DNA of 64,000 bases from Micromonospora avicenniae (GCF_900156065.1 NZ_FTNF01000003.1:372001-436000), one strand, 5' to 3'. Numbered from the stretch's first letter, positions 43,918 to 53,217 are shown. Notes: generated from the sequence alone by a model not told the origin. A program made the numbers and translations.

Positions 43918-45162
43918 TCAGCTGTTGAGCACGTTGCCGATGAGCCCGTCGACGGCGTCTCCCGCGACCAGTACGAGCAGCACGCTGATCACCACCAGCA
44001 GACCGAGGGAGGTGGCGAGCACGATCACCACCCGGGTGGTGCGCGACCGTTCCGTAGGTGTCGGTGTGTCCGCCCAGCCCTGGGCCAGAATGTGCCCGGT
44101 CAACGAGCCGGAGTTCTCGACCGCGTTGTTCGGTAGCGCGATGGTGGTGAAGCCCGGCCCGTCGGTGGAGTCGCCGCCGTAGACGGTGCCGGCCAGGTCC
44201 GGCCCGCCGTCGTACCGTCCGGCGCGGCCACCGGCCGGCTTGCCGCCGCTGGGCGGAGCGCTGCGGGTACGACTGCCGTCGGCCGGCGTCGAGACCGGTC
44301 CGGCGGACGCCGACGGGGACCACGACGTGGCGGGAGGCGGCGGGAACGGCGGTGCCGGGGTGGGGCCGGGCGGCGGCGGTGGCGGTGGAACCGGCGGTCC
44401 GGGCGGCGGTGCCGGCGGTCCGGGCATGGGCGGTACCGGCCCGGGCGGTACCGGCCCGGGCGGCGGCTCGGGGCGCGGCCCCGGCGGGTACGGACCCGGG
44501 GTCGGCGGGGTAGGCCGCGGCGACGGCGGGGCGGGCGACGGTGGGGTGGGCTCGGGTAGCGGAGGAGTGGGCGCGGGTGCCGGCTCCGGTTCCGGGGTGG
44601 GTGGCTTCGGCGGCTGCGCCGGCTCGGGCGGCTGTACCGGCTCGGGGGGTTCGGGGTTGACCGGTCCCGACCGGTACACCGCCGGCGCGCCGGCCCGCGC
44701 GTCGTTGGCGGCCTGCGCCTCCGACGCCGTCACCCGGCCGGGTGTCGACACGGTGGCGCTGGCCCGGGCGACCGCGGCCGCCCCGTCGGTCGTCGCCGAG
44801 CTGGGCGTGGGCGCACCGGCCCGGGCGGCTGGTGTCGCATCGTCGGCAGTGGCCTTGGTCGTACCCGGGACCGTGGCGCTGGCCCGAGCCGGCCCGACCG
44901 AGCCGTCACGCTGGCTCGGCAGGCCCGCTGCCGAACCGACGGAACTCGCCGTCGGTGCGGCCTGGCCGGTCGCCCGGTAGGTCGTGCCGGGGCTCGGACC
45001 GTCCTTCGGCGTCTCGGCCGGGCTCGAAGCGGTGGCGGCGGCGACGCTGGCCCGGGCCCGAACCGGGGCTGCCGGGGGTTCCGGTGCCGGCCGCTCGACA
45101 GGAGGTGCCGCCGGCGTCGCCGCGGGTTCCGCCACCTCCGCCGGATCCTTCTGCTCGGCCAT
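43918..45162 (-). CDS. Pro/Ala-rich single-pass membrane protein
   Basis: A 414-residue protein of unknown function. A charged start (MAEQKDPAEVAEP) is followed by an Ala/Thr/Ser-rich region with recurring RASATV motifs, a 150-residue proline-rich region (P-rich with PPGP and PTPP repeats, about 200-320), a short globular-looking stretch and one helix near the C-terminus (VVIVLATSLGLLVVISVLLVLVA, about 375-400). Tail-anchored topology would keep the long disordered part in the cytoplasm. GGAGGGG precedes the ATG well. It follows the NlpC/P60 gene on the same strand but a hairpin separates them. Confidence 0.7.
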   Translation of the reverse strand: MAEQKDPAEVAEPAATPAAPPVERPAPEPPAAPVRARASVAAATASSPAETPKDGPSPGTTYRATGQAAPTASSVGSAAGLPSQRDGSVGPARASATVPGTTKATADDATPAARAGAPTPSSATTDGAAAVARASATVSTPGRVTASEAQAANDARAGAPAVYRSGPVNPEPPEPVQPPEPAQPPKPPTPEPEPAPAPTPPLPEPTPPSPAPPSPRPTPPTPGPYPPGPRPEPPPGPVPPGPVPPMPGPPAPPPGPPVPPPPPPPGPTPAPPFPPPPATSWSPSASAGPVSTPADGSRTRSAPPSGGKPAGGRAGRYDGGPDLAGTVYGGDSTDGPGFTTIALPNNAVENSGSLTGHILAQGWADTPTPTERSRTTRVVIVLATSLGLLVVISVLLVLVAGDAVDGLIGNVLNS

Positions 45163-45240
45163 CTTCGCCCCTCCGCCCACGCCTGCGCCCCCGCACCCGG
45201 CCGGAACCGGGTGTCTGGGTGTCACGGTGCCACATTCTCC

Positions 45241-45257
45241 CCGGGTGGCACACCCGG
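45241..45257 (-). terminator. Short hairpin after the NlpC/P60 gene
   Basis: CCGGGTG-GCA-CACCCGG, a 7-bp stem with a 3-base loop, lies 18 bases past the hydrolase stop and before the proline-rich gene. Confidence 0.45.
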
Positions 45258-45274
45258 AGTCGCTGCTTGCGGGC

Positions 45275-46834
45275 TCAGCTGTCGCGGCTCGGGCTCGCCG
45301 AACCGCTCGCGGACGGGCTGCTGCTCGCCTCGGCGCTGCGGCTGGCCGAGGGAGAGCTCGAGGCCGAGGAAGTCGGCGTCGGGCTGGTGGACGGCGTGGA
45401 ATCCGGCGTCTCGCTCGGGCTCGGCTCCGTGGAGGGCGGCGGGCTCGTCGTCGGCGAACCGGAGGGCGATCCACTGGGCGAACCACTGGGAGAACCGGAA
45501 GGCGACCCGCTGGGCGACCCGGTGGGCTTCGGGGTCGTCGTTGGCTTGGGGGTCGTCGTTGGCTTCGGGGTCGTCGTTGGCTTCGGGGTGGTCGGCGGTT
45601 TCGGGGTCGTCGTGGGAGCCGGAACGGCGCCGATCACGCGGGTCGCGGCGTAGAGCCGGGACCAGGTGACGGTAGAGATCTTGACGACGTCGCCGGTGGT
45701 GGGCGCGTGCACCATCTTGCCGTTGCCGATGTACATGCCGACGTGGTGGATCGTCGTCCAGCTGCTGCCCGAGGCGAAGAAGAGCAGGTCGCCGGGGAGC
45801 AGCGCGTCGCGCGCCACGGTGCGGCCCCGGGTCGCGTAGTACTGGTCGCGGGAGACCCGGGGCAGGTCGAAGTAGTCGGCGCCCTTCGACCGGTAGGCCG
45901 CCCACATCAGGCCCGAGCAGTCGAACCGGTCCGGCCCCTCCGCGGCCCAGAGGTAAGGGTCGCCGAGCTGAGCGAGCGCGTAGCGAACGGCGGCCAGCGC
46001 ACGCGGGTTAGCGGCCATCCCGTTGGCGCCCTGGCCCTGCACGTACCCGGCGCCGAGCTGCTGCTCGCTGGCCTCCTGCTGGCGTTCGAGCGCGACGAGT
46101 TGGTCGGCGTTGTCCTCGCGCAGCTTGAGGAGCTTCGCCTCCGCGGTGTGCAGAGCCGTCTCGCTGGTGGTGAACTCGGTCCGGACGGCGCCCAGTTGCG
46201 CCTCGGCCGTCGTGTAGTTCTGGTAGGCCGTCTGCTCGGCGGCCTGGGCGCGGGCCAGCTCGCCGGTCGCGGCGGTGGTGGAGCCCTCGACCTTCTCGCC
46301 GCGAATGATCCGCTGGAGCCGGCTGAGCCCGTCGATCTCCTCGGCGAACTCGGCGGACGGCAGCGCGGCGGCGGCCTTGAACGCGTCGGCGGCCGCCTGG
46401 TCGGCCTGCTGCTGGGCCTGGGTCAGCGTGTCGCGGGCGAGCTTCAGCTCCCGGTCGGCGTTGGCGAGCTGGGTCTCCGCGTCGGTGCGTTTCTGCCGTA
46501 GCTGCAGCAGTGTGTCGCCGAGCAGGCCGACCTCGGTCTCGGCGGCATAGATCTGGCTGGCCAGCGGCCCGGTGCCGAGGTTGCCGGCCGGTGCGCCCGT
46601 CGTCGGGTTCGTCGTGACGGGCGCGCCGCCGGGCAGTTGAAGCGTCCCCGTGATGGTGGGCCGGGCCCCCGAGTCCGGTACGGCGGCGGGTGGCGCCGGC
46701 TCGGCGTACACCGGAGCGGCCATCACCGCAGCGGCTATCGCGCCGAGCAGAGCGGCCCAGAGTCGTGGTCGCAACACCGGCGAGATCACCGGGCTCCGCC
46801 GTCGCCGTCGTCGCCCGTGCCCGCTGCCGACCAT
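45275..46834 (-). CDS. Secreted NlpC/P60 peptidoglycan endopeptidase (RipA-like)
   Basis: A 519-residue cell-wall hydrolase. A basic signal peptide (RRRRRR, then LWAALLGAIAAAVMAAPVYA) leads to a long coiled coil (about 75-265) that may inhibit or position the enzyme, then an NlpC/P60 domain (about 285-405) with Cys in DRFDCSGLMW, His in HHVGMYIG and a third polar residue in VHAPTTG. The last 120 residues are low complexity: TTPKP repeats, then SGSP repeats, then Ser/Thr/Pro, likely a wall-spanning stalk. The ATG at 46834 has GGGGAG upstream; 46846 and GTG 46861 are alternatives. Confidence 0.9.
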   Translation of the reverse strand: MVGSGHGRRRRRRSPVISPVLRPRLWAALLGAIAAAVMAAPVYAEPAPPAAVPDSGARPTITGTLQLPGGAPVTTNPTTGAPAGNLGTGPLASQIYAAETEVGLLGDTLLQLRQKRTDAETQLANADRELKLARDTLTQAQQQADQAAADAFKAAAALPSAEFAEEIDGLSRLQRIIRGEKVEGSTTAATGELARAQAAEQTAYQNYTTAEAQLGAVRTEFTTSETALHTAEAKLLKLREDNADQLVALERQQEASEQQLGAGYVQGQGANGMAANPRALAAVRYALAQLGDPYLWAAEGPDRFDCSGLMWAAYRSKGADYFDLPRVSRDQYYATRGRTVARDALLPGDLLFFASGSSWTTIHHVGMYIGNGKMVHAPTTGDVVKISTVTWSRLYAATRVIGAVPAPTTTPKPPTTPKPTTTPKPTTTPKPTTTPKPTGSPSGSPSGSPSGSPSGSPSGSPTTSPPPSTEPSPSETPDSTPSTSPTPTSSASSSPSASRSAEASSSPSASGSASPSRDS

Positions 46835-46896
46835 CCCGCTCCCCATCCGCCGAGCAGTCACCGCGCCGGGGTGGACGCGGCCGTGGGGACGCTACC

Positions 46897-46990
46897 AGTG
46901 AACCTTTTTCAACCCGGACCGCGGATCGCCGTGTTCCGACCCGCGCCCGCGGCCACAACGGACCACAAAGCGGGTGAAAAAGGGTTCAGT
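46897..46990. promoter_or_regulatory. Inverted pair of related ~20-bp promoter-type elements
   Basis: Minus strand 46916-46897 reads CGGGTTGAAAAAGGTTCACT and plus strand 46971-46990 reads CGGGTGAAAAAGGGTTCAGT. Similarity continues into TCCCCAC-like sequence downstream of each. The elements point away from each other toward the NlpC/P60 gene and mqnE, inside the 321-base gap 46835-47155, which holds no other feature. They may be two promoters of the same class or sites for one regulator. Confidence 0.5.
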
Positions 46991-47155
46991 GTGTCCCTCC
47001 CCACCCTGTCTTACCTCAGTCGGCGCAGCCTTGTCGATGTGTGGTCGGGTTACGGATGGCTGAGAATGTGGTTAACGCGGCCGCGGACCGTGCCGGTGGA
47101 GTCGCCGGCCGCCCGTCGTACGCTCGATCGGGACCGCGGGTGGAAGGGACGTGCC

Positions 47156-48325
47156 ATGGACGCCGGACTCAAGCGTGAGCTCGAAGCGAAGGTGTACGCC
47201 GGGGAGCGGCTCAGCCGGGAGGACGGGATCGCCCTCTACGAGAGCGACGACCTGGCCTGGCTCGGGCGGCTGGCGCACCACCGGCGCACCGAGCTCAACG
47301 GCGACCGGGTGATGTTCAACGTCAACCGGCACCTGAACCTGACCAACGTCTGCTCCGCGTCGTGCGCGTACTGCTCGTTCCAGCGCAAGCCGGGCGAGAA
47401 GGACGCCTACACGATGCGTATCGACGAGGCGGTCCGCAAGGCGAAGGAGATGGAGGACGAGCAGCTCACCGAGCTGCACATCGTCAACGGCCTGCACCCC
47501 ACCCTGCCCTGGCGCTACTACCCGAAGGTGCTGCGGGAGCTGAAGGCGGCGCTACCGAACGTCAAGCTCAAGTGCTTCACCGCGACCGAGGTGCAGTGGT
47601 TCGAGAAGATCAGTGGGCTGAGCGCCGACGAGATCCTCGACGAGCTGATGGACGCCGGCCTGGAGTCGCTGACCGGCGGTGGCGCGGAGATCTTCGACTG
47701 GGAGGTCCGCCAGCACATCGTCGACCACGACTGCCACTGGGAGGACTGGTCGCGGATCCACGCGCTGGCCCACCGCAAGGGCATGAAGACGCCGGCCACG
47801 ATGCTCTACGGCCACATCGAGGAGCCCCGGCACCGGGTCGACCACGTGCTGCGGCTGCGCGAGTTGCAGGACGAGACCGGGGGCTTCGCGGTCTTCATCC
47901 CGCTGCGCTACCAGCACGACTTCGTCGACTCGGCGGACGGCAAGATCCGCAACCGGATCCAGGCGCGTACGACGATGGCCTCGCCGGCCGAGTCGCTGAA
48001 GACCTTCGCGGTGTCCCGGCTGCTCTTCGACAACGTGCCGCACGTCAAGTGCTTCTGGGTGATGCACGGCCTGTCGGTCGCCCAGCTCTCGCTCAACTTC
48101 GGCGCGGACGACCTGGACGGGTCGGTCGTCGAATACAAGATCACGCACGACGCGGACTCGTACGGCACCCCGAACACCATGCACCGGGAGGACCTGCTCA
48201 ACCTGATCTGGGAGGCGGGTTTCCGCCCCGTCGAGCGGGACACCCGGTACAACGTGGTGCGCGAGTACGACGCCGCCCCGTCGCTGGCGGAGCGCCGGGC
48301 CGAGCCGCAGCGGGTCTGGGCCTGA
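47156..48325 (+). CDS. mqnE: Aminofutalosine synthase MqnE (radical SAM)
   Basis: A 389-residue radical SAM enzyme that joins the chorismate-derived enolpyruvyl benzoate to adenosine from SAM, making aminofutalosine, the first steps of the futalosine menaquinone route. The cluster motif CSASCAYCSF (Cys about 64, 68, 71), NRHLNLTNVC, ELHIVNGLHP and TGGGAEIFD are typical of MqnE and distinguish it from MqnC. AAGGGA lies 7-8 bases before the ATG. It complements mqnL-mqnP-mqnM 8 kb away. Confidence 0.94.
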   Translation: MDAGLKRELEAKVYAGERLSREDGIALYESDDLAWLGRLAHHRRTELNGDRVMFNVNRHLNLTNVCSASCAYCSFQRKPGEKDAYTMRIDEAVRKAKEMEDEQLTELHIVNGLHPTLPWRYYPKVLRELKAALPNVKLKCFTATEVQWFEKISGLSADEILDELMDAGLESLTGGGAEIFDWEVRQHIVDHDCHWEDWSRIHALAHRKGMKTPATMLYGHIEEPRHRVDHVLRLRELQDETGGFAVFIPLRYQHDFVDSADGKIRNRIQARTTMASPAESLKTFAVSRLLFDNVPHVKCFWVMHGLSVAQLSLNFGADDLDGSVVEYKITHDADSYGTPNTMHREDLLNLIWEAGFRPVERDTRYNVVREYDAAPSLAERRAEPQRVWA

Positions 48326-48348
48326 CCGGCACGTACTCTCGTAGGGCG

Positions 48349-48771
48349 ATGACTGAACAGCAGAGCGGTTTCCCCCGGCGCGACGCCGAGGGGCGGATAC
48401 GTTTCCTCGGCGACCTGCTCGGGATCAGCCTTGCCGGCTGGGTGATCGGGGTGCTCGCCCTGGTCTTGTTCGACTGGGCGTTCTCCTCGTTCGGGGCCGG
48501 CGGCTCCGGGCGGGCCAACGGGTGGCTCTCGGTGATCCTTCCGGTCTGGCTCTTCTGGGAGGACTTCCGTGCCTGGGAGTTCGGCGCGGCCCGGGTGATG
48601 GCGGGACTGGTCGCCGCCGCTGTCGGGGTGGTCGTCGGGCTGCTGGTGGCCGGTCTGGCCGCGGGCCTGCCGGGGCTGCTCTCCGGCGCGCTGGCGGCGG
48701 CTGCCTTCACGGTGGTGTACGCCGTGGTGTGGTTTTCCGGGGTCCGCTGGCTGGCTCGCCGGACGGGCTGA
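48349..48771 (+). CDS. Hypothetical four-helix membrane protein
   Basis: A 140-residue protein with four hydrophobic segments (about 22-45, 58-72, 83-105, 108-130) and a short polar N-terminus. No recognised family. TACTCT lies 9 bases before the ATG, so the leader is very short or absent. Its place after mqnE with the next DUF4229 gene suggests a shared transcript, as seen around mqnE in other actinobacteria. Confidence 0.65.
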   Translation: MTEQQSGFPRRDAEGRIRFLGDLLGISLAGWVIGVLALVLFDWAFSSFGAGGSGRANGWLSVILPVWLFWEDFRAWEFGAARVMAGLVAAAVGVVVGLLVAGLAAGLPGLLSGALAAAAFTVVYAVVWFSGVRWLARRTG

Positions 48772-48835
48772 ACCGCCCCTCGCGGGCTGAGGCGTCCGCC
48801 GGACCGACCGGCGGAGCGGGAACGGAGTGGTGCAG

Positions 48836-49120
48836 GTGAGCGCGGCGGTCAAGTACACGCTGGGGCGGATAGGGCTGTTCGTCCTCGTGTTGGCGGCCCT
48901 CTGGCTGGTCGACATCAACGTCTTCCTGAAGCTGATGCTGGCGTTGGTCTTCTCCGCCGCGCTCTCGTTCTTCCTGCTCAAGGGCTGGCGGGACGAGATG
49001 GCCGAGGAGATGGCCGGCGCCGCGCAGCGCCGCCGGGACGAGAAGGAGCGGCTGCGTTCCGCCCTGGCGGGCGAGGACGAGTCGAGCGAGGGCGAGCGGC
49101 AGGACGGCCAGCCCCGGTAG
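48836..49120 (+). CDS. DUF4229 small membrane protein
   Basis: A 94-residue DUF4229 protein: two helices (about 6-27 and 29-50) and a charged coiled C-terminus with MAEEMAGAAQRRRDEKERLR. In many actinobacteria this gene lies beside menaquinone genes, so a role linked to quinone synthesis or the membrane has been suggested only by context. The GTG at 48836 has GGAG 8 bases upstream; the GTG at 48827 is an alternative. Confidence 0.72.
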   Translation: MSAAVKYTLGRIGLFVLVLAALWLVDINVFLKLMLALVFSAALSFFLLKGWRDEMAEEMAGAAQRRRDEKERLRSALAGEDESSEGERQDGQPR

Positions 49121-49182
49121 CTTTCGCCGGTGCGGGGCGAAGCCGGCGAGAAAACGGGGCAACGCGGCCGGGCCCGTCCCGC

Positions 49183-49188
49183 TAATCT
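49183..49188 (+). promoter_or_regulatory. Candidate -10 (TAATCT), leaderless
   Basis: TAATCT ends 8 bases before the GTG at 49197, and no ribosome site is present. Confidence 0.4.
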
Positions 49189-49196
49189 CTGCCGCC

Positions 49197-49679
49197 GTGG
49201 GGATCTTCAGCAAGATCAGTGACTGGCGGGCCAAGTTCTTCCTCTGGGTCGGCCTTCCGATCATCGCAGTCATCGGATTCGTGGCGGGCACCGGCGACCT
49301 CGTGCCGGCCTGGCAGGCGCACGGCGGTGGCGGCGACTCCGGCACCTTCACGGCGGTGCACCAGGAGTGCTCCCGGCGTAGCTGCACCTGGTACGGGGAC
49401 TTCACGACCGACGCGGGCACCACGCGCGAGGACGTGATCCTCTACGACGCGCCGGACGCGCTCTCGGAAGGTGAGACCGCGCCGGCCCGGGACACGGGCG
49501 CGAGCGACGGCGTCTTCTCCGCCACCGGTGGTTCCACCTGGTTGCTCGTCACCGGGCTCACCCTGGCCGGCCTGGTGGCCGCGGTGGCCTGGGTGATCGT
49601 CATCCTGCGGGCGGTCCGCCGGCGCCGCGAGCAGAAGGCGGCGGACGAGGCGTTCCTCGCCGCGACCGGACTGAACTGA
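49197..49679 (+). CDS. Hypothetical two-helix membrane protein
   Basis: A 160-residue protein with a helix near residues 13-32, an extracytoplasmic domain of about 80 residues carrying two cysteines (HQECSRRSCTWYG) likely to form a disulfide, and a second helix near 113-137 followed by a basic tail. No named family recognised. Start GTG by the leaderless pattern. It converges on the C39-like peptidase gene. Confidence 0.65.
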   Translation: MGIFSKISDWRAKFFLWVGLPIIAVIGFVAGTGDLVPAWQAHGGGGDSGTFTAVHQECSRRSCTWYGDFTTDAGTTREDVILYDAPDALSEGETAPARDTGASDGVFSATGGSTWLLVTGLTLAGLVAAVAWVIVILRAVRRRREQKAADEAFLAATGLN

Positions 49680-49688
49680 GCGTAGGGC

Positions 49689-49724
49689 GAGCCCGGCACG
49701 GTCGACCGCGACCGTGCCGGGCTC
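49689..49724. terminator. Bidirectional hairpin terminator
   Basis: GAGCCCGGCACGGTC/GACCGTGCCGGGCTC, a perfect 15-bp stem with a 6-base loop, lies between two convergent stops 54 bases apart. Confidence 0.75.
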
Positions 49725-49732
49725 GTCCGCTG

Positions 49733-51094
49733 TCACCAGTTGGTCGAGCCGGGCACCTGCGGCCAGGCCTTGTCGACCGGCTTGATGAGGTACGCGACGC
49801 CGCCGGAACCGCCGGAGACCCCGCCGCTGGCATTGATCCGCTTGGTACGCAGCCAGATCTGCTCGAACTGCTCTCGCTGGTAGACGTTGCGCACCACCTC
49901 GTTGCTGGACGAGGCCGGGTCGTTGACGATGACGTCGCCGTCCGCGGTGAAGCCGACCACCACGAACAGGTGGCCGGAGGTGCCGTAGTTCGCCCCGTCC
50001 AGCTCGCTGGCGAGGAAGGACTGGCTGGTCACGACCGGGATTCCGGCGGCGATGAAGCGTTCCACCTCGTCCAGGGAGTGCAGCCGGGTGACGCGTCCCT
50101 CCAGCCCAGTGAAGCTGGCGGCGTACGCGGTGTTGAACGGCCAGTTGCCCGCGCCGTCGTACGCGTAGTCGAAGGTCATCCGCGCCGCGTGGTTCACGGT
50201 CGGGTCCGGGTAGGTCGGGTCCACCCAGGCGGTGTCCGCCTCGGACGGCTTCCGTCCCCAGTACTCGATCACCATCTCAGTGGAGGTGGGGGAGCACCAC
50301 GCCTCGCCGCCGCCGTCGTACTCGGGGTAGTGCCCGGCGTGCACGTTCTGCGAGTACCGGGGCACCGGCAGCTCGACGCCCCAGGCGATGTGCCCGGCGC
50401 TCGGCGCGACGGTGAACCGGTCCGGGACGTTGGAACTCATCGCTCCGAGCATGTGCACGACCGGCGCGGCGGCCTGCCCGGGCGCCCGGTAGAGGGTCAG
50501 CCGGAGCTGGTACGAGCGCAGCAGCACCCCGGCGGACGCGTCGTCGATGCTGAACGTGTCGGTCCAGATCGTCGACCACGGGTCGCCCTGGCCGTTCACG
50601 GTGGTCCGCTTGACGTCCGTGTCACCGGAGGCCCAGCGGCCCATCACGTACCACGGGGTCTTGTCGCCGGTGTTGTAACCGCCTTGGAGCTCGACCTGGA
50701 TCCAGGTGCCGGCGGGGGTCTCGGCGTTCCAGGAGGCGACCAGTTCGGTCGCGTCGAAGCCGACCGCGGTGACCGGGGAGGTCCAGGTGGCGTACTCCCA
50801 GGTGCGGGTGACCCCGGTGTGCGGGTCGGTGTAGTCGGTGGTGCCGGCAGGCCGGGCCAGGGTCAGGCCGGGGCGGGCGCCGGGTACGGCACGGGTGCCG
50901 GAGTGGCTGCCCTGCCCCCAGTCGGGGTAGCGGGACCAGTCGTGGAAGGTGACCTGCTCGTCGTGGCTGATCGGCTGACCGGCCGCCTGGACGGTCGCGG
51001 TGGGGGAGACCGCGTTCGCCGGTGCGGCGGTGCCGAGGAGGGTGAGCGCGGTGACGCCGGCGAGGGCGGCCACGCTCAGGCGTGATCTGACCAT
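49733..51094 (-). CDS. Secreted C39-like peptidase family protein
   Basis: A 453-residue exported protein with signal peptide (LSVAALAGVTALTLLGTAAPANA). Residues about 50-220 form a beta-rich accessory domain; residues about 240-440 form a papain-fold C39-like domain with Cys in GGEAWCSPTSTEMV (about 273), His in GTSGHLFVVVGF and Asp in VIVNDPASS. Full triad present, so it is probably active outside the cell; the substrate is unknown. It is divergent from the zinc carboxypeptidase, suggesting a secreted peptidase pair. Confidence 0.85.
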   Translation of the reverse strand: MVRSRLSVAALAGVTALTLLGTAAPANAVSPTATVQAAGQPISHDEQVTFHDWSRYPDWGQGSHSGTRAVPGARPGLTLARPAGTTDYTDPHTGVTRTWEYATWTSPVTAVGFDATELVASWNAETPAGTWIQVELQGGYNTGDKTPWYVMGRWASGDTDVKRTTVNGQGDPWSTIWTDTFSIDDASAGVLLRSYQLRLTLYRAPGQAAAPVVHMLGAMSSNVPDRFTVAPSAGHIAWGVELPVPRYSQNVHAGHYPEYDGGGEAWCSPTSTEMVIEYWGRKPSEADTAWVDPTYPDPTVNHAARMTFDYAYDGAGNWPFNTAYAASFTGLEGRVTRLHSLDEVERFIAAGIPVVTSQSFLASELDGANYGTSGHLFVVVGFTADGDVIVNDPASSSNEVVRNVYQREQFEQIWLRTKRINASGGVSGGSGGVAYLIKPVDKAWPQVPGSTNW

Positions 51095-51205
51095 GGGTGC
51101 TCCGCGGGGGTGTGGTCGGGCATCGTCGCCGGTCAGTCTCCCGCTCGCAGAGAAGTTTCGCCATATCTACATGGATGGAAAATCATTGCCGGGGCGATGA
51201 TCGGC

Positions 51206-51234
51206 TTGGCATGGAATAGGCGACGGCCGATATT
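51206..51234 (+). promoter_or_regulatory. Candidate promoter of the M14 carboxypeptidase
   Basis: TTGGCA (51206-51211), a 17-base spacer and GATATT (51229-51234) lie about 72 bases before the start codon in an unusually A/T-rich stretch. Confidence 0.4.
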
Positions 51235-51306
51235 GATATGACCATGTGACGGGTGGTGGAGTGTGCTCCACCGAGCGGGATCTCCCGCCCCCCGAGGAGG
51301 TTGACC

Positions 51307-53178
51307 ATGGCCTTCCGTACACCCCTCCGTCTCCGTCGCGCCCTGGCGCTCGCCGTCGCCGCCGGCCTGGGGCTCGTCACCGTGGCCACCGGGCCGGTCT
51401 CGGCGCGGCCGGCCGAGGAACCCGGCGGCTCGGCCGCCGCGGCCTACCGGGTGCTCGGCCCGCGTACCCTCGCCGACCGCAACGCGGTGGCGCGCACCGG
51501 AGCCGCCATCGACTACAGCGAGCACGGCGTGCTGCACGTCTCGGCCACCACTGCCGAGGCCACCGCGATCACTCGGCTGGGCTTCCGGCTGGAACCGGAC
51601 GCCGCGCCGCCCGCACGCGACCATGGCGAGGTCGGCACCCTCGCCTTCCCGCCCGCCGACTCGAACTACCACGACTACGCGGAGCTGACGGCAGTGGTGA
51701 ACCAGGTCGTCGCGGACCACCCGACGATCGCCCGCAAGCTCAGCATCGGCAGCTCGTACGAGGGCCGTGACCTGATGGCCGTGAAGATCTCCGACAACGT
51801 GACCACCGACGAGAACGAGCCGGAGATCCTCTTCAACGCGCAGCAGCACGCCCGCGAGCACCTGACCGTGGAGATGGCGATCTACCTGCTGAACCTCTTC
51901 ACCGACGGGTACGGCAGCGACTCCCGGATCACGAACATCGTGAACGGCCGGGAGATCTGGATCGTGCCGACGGTGAACCCCGACGGCAGCGAGTACGACA
52001 TCGCCACCGGCTCCTACCGCTCGTGGCGCAAGAACCGGCAGCCGAACAGCGGCTCCTCGGCGATCGGCACCGATCTCAACCGGAACTGGGGCTACCAGTG
52101 GGGCTGCTGCGGCGGCTCGTCCGGCTCGACCTCGTCGGAGACCTACCGGGGCCCGTCGGCGTTCTCCGCCCCGGAGACGCAGGCGCTGCGGAACTTCGTC
52201 AACAGCCGGGTGGTCGGCGGGGTGCAGCAGATCAAGGCCAACATCGACTTCCACACGTACTCGCAGCTCGTGCTCTGGCCGTTCGGCTACACGACCGCCA
52301 ACACGCCGAGCGGAATGACGGCCGACCAGTACAACACCTTCGCCACCATCGGGCAGCAGATGGCGGCCACGAACAGCTACACGCCGGAGCAGTCCAGCGA
52401 CCTCTACATCGCCGACGGCACCAGCATCGACTGGATGTGGGCGACGCACGGCATCTGGGCGTACACGTTCGAGATGTACCCGGGGTCGGCCGGTGACGGC
52501 GGCTTCTACCCGCCCGACGAGGTGATCCCCGCGCAGACCTCCCGCAACCGGGAGGCCGTGCTGATGCTCAGCGAGTACGCCGACTGCCCGTACCGGGCGA
52601 TCGGCAAGCAGGCGCAGTACTGCGGCGGAGGTGGTGGCGGCACCACGGTCTGGTCGGACACCTTCGAGACCGCCACCGGCTGGACGATCAACCCGAACGG
52701 CACGGACACCGCCACCGCGGGCGCCTTCGAGCGGGGCGCCGCGCAGGCCACCACGTCCAGCGGAGCCAAGCAACTCACCCCGTACGCCGGCAGCAACGAC
52801 CTGGTCACCGGCCGGCTCGCCGGGTCCGCGGCGGGCGACTACGACCTCGACGGCGGCGTGACGAGCGCCCGGTCGCCGGCGGTGGCGCTGCCGTCGAGCG
52901 GCACGCTCACCCTCTCGCTGGCCTGGTACCTGGCGCACGGCTCGAACTCCTCGTCGGCCGACTACCTGCGGGTGAGCGTGGTGCACAACGGCGGCACCAC
53001 CACCCTGTTCAACCAGGCCGGCGCGGCGACCAACCGCAACGGCTCCTGGGCGATGGCGAACCTGAACCTCACCCCGTACGCCGGGCAGAGCGTACGGATC
53101 CTGGTCCAAGCGGCGGACGCCTCGGGCGCGAGCCTCGTCGAGGCGGCTGTGGACAACGTCACCATCACCGCCTCCTGA
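51307..53178 (+). CDS. Secreted M14 zinc carboxypeptidase with C-terminal beta domain
   Basis: A 623-residue exported carboxypeptidase T-like enzyme. A signal peptide ([21 protein letters not shown]) and propeptide (to about 110) precede the M14 domain (about 115-430) with zinc ligands in QHAREHLT (His, Glu) and DFHTYSQ (His) and the general base Glu in TFEMYP. A Gly-rich linker leads to a jelly-roll domain (about 455-620) of the kind that binds substrate or sugars. GGAGG lies 7 bases before the ATG. Confidence 0.92.
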   Translation: MAFRTPLRLRRALALAVAAGLGLVTVATGPVSARPAEEPGGSAAAAYRVLGPRTLADRNAVARTGAAIDYSEHGVLHVSATTAEATAITRLGFRLEPDAAPPARDHGEVGTLAFPPADSNYHDYAELTAVVNQVVADHPTIARKLSIGSSYEGRDLMAVKISDNVTTDENEPEILFNAQQHAREHLTVEMAIYLLNLFTDGYGSDSRITNIVNGREIWIVPTVNPDGSEYDIATGSYRSWRKNRQPNSGSSAIGTDLNRNWGYQWGCCGGSSGSTSSETYRGPSAFSAPETQALRNFVNSRVVGGVQQIKANIDFHTYSQLVLWPFGYTTANTPSGMTADQYNTFATIGQQMAATNSYTPEQSSDLYIADGTSIDWMWATHGIWAYTFEMYPGSAGDGGFYPPDEVIPAQTSRNREAVLMLSEYADCPYRAIGKQAQYCGGGGGGTTVWSDTFETATGWTINPNGTDTATAGAFERGAAQATTSSGAKQLTPYAGSNDLVTGRLAGSAAGDYDLDGGVTSARSPAVALPSSGTLTLSLAWYLAHGSNSSSADYLRVSVVHNGGTTTLFNQAGAATNRNGSWAMANLNLTPYAGQSVRILVQAADASGASLVEAAVDNVTITAS

Positions 53179-53181
53179 TCC

Positions 53182-53217
53182 GGTGGGGCCCCGTCCCGCC
53201 CCCGACGGGGCCCCACC
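53182..53217 (+). terminator. Hairpin terminator after the carboxypeptidase
   Basis: GGTGGGGCCCCGTC/GACGGGGCCCCACC is a perfect 14-bp stem with an 8-base C-rich loop, 3 bases after the stop codon. Confidence 0.7.

Noticed and set aside
44186..44980. Gly-rich plus-strand frame (PE-PGRS-like) opposite the proline-rich gene
   Set aside because: Its Gly runs are just the complement of proline codons; no signal or start.
46835..47155. c-di-AMP (ydaO) riboswitch before the NlpC/P60 gene
   Set aside because: The conserved core of that riboswitch could not be found on the minus strand; only the mirrored GAAAAAGG elements are present.
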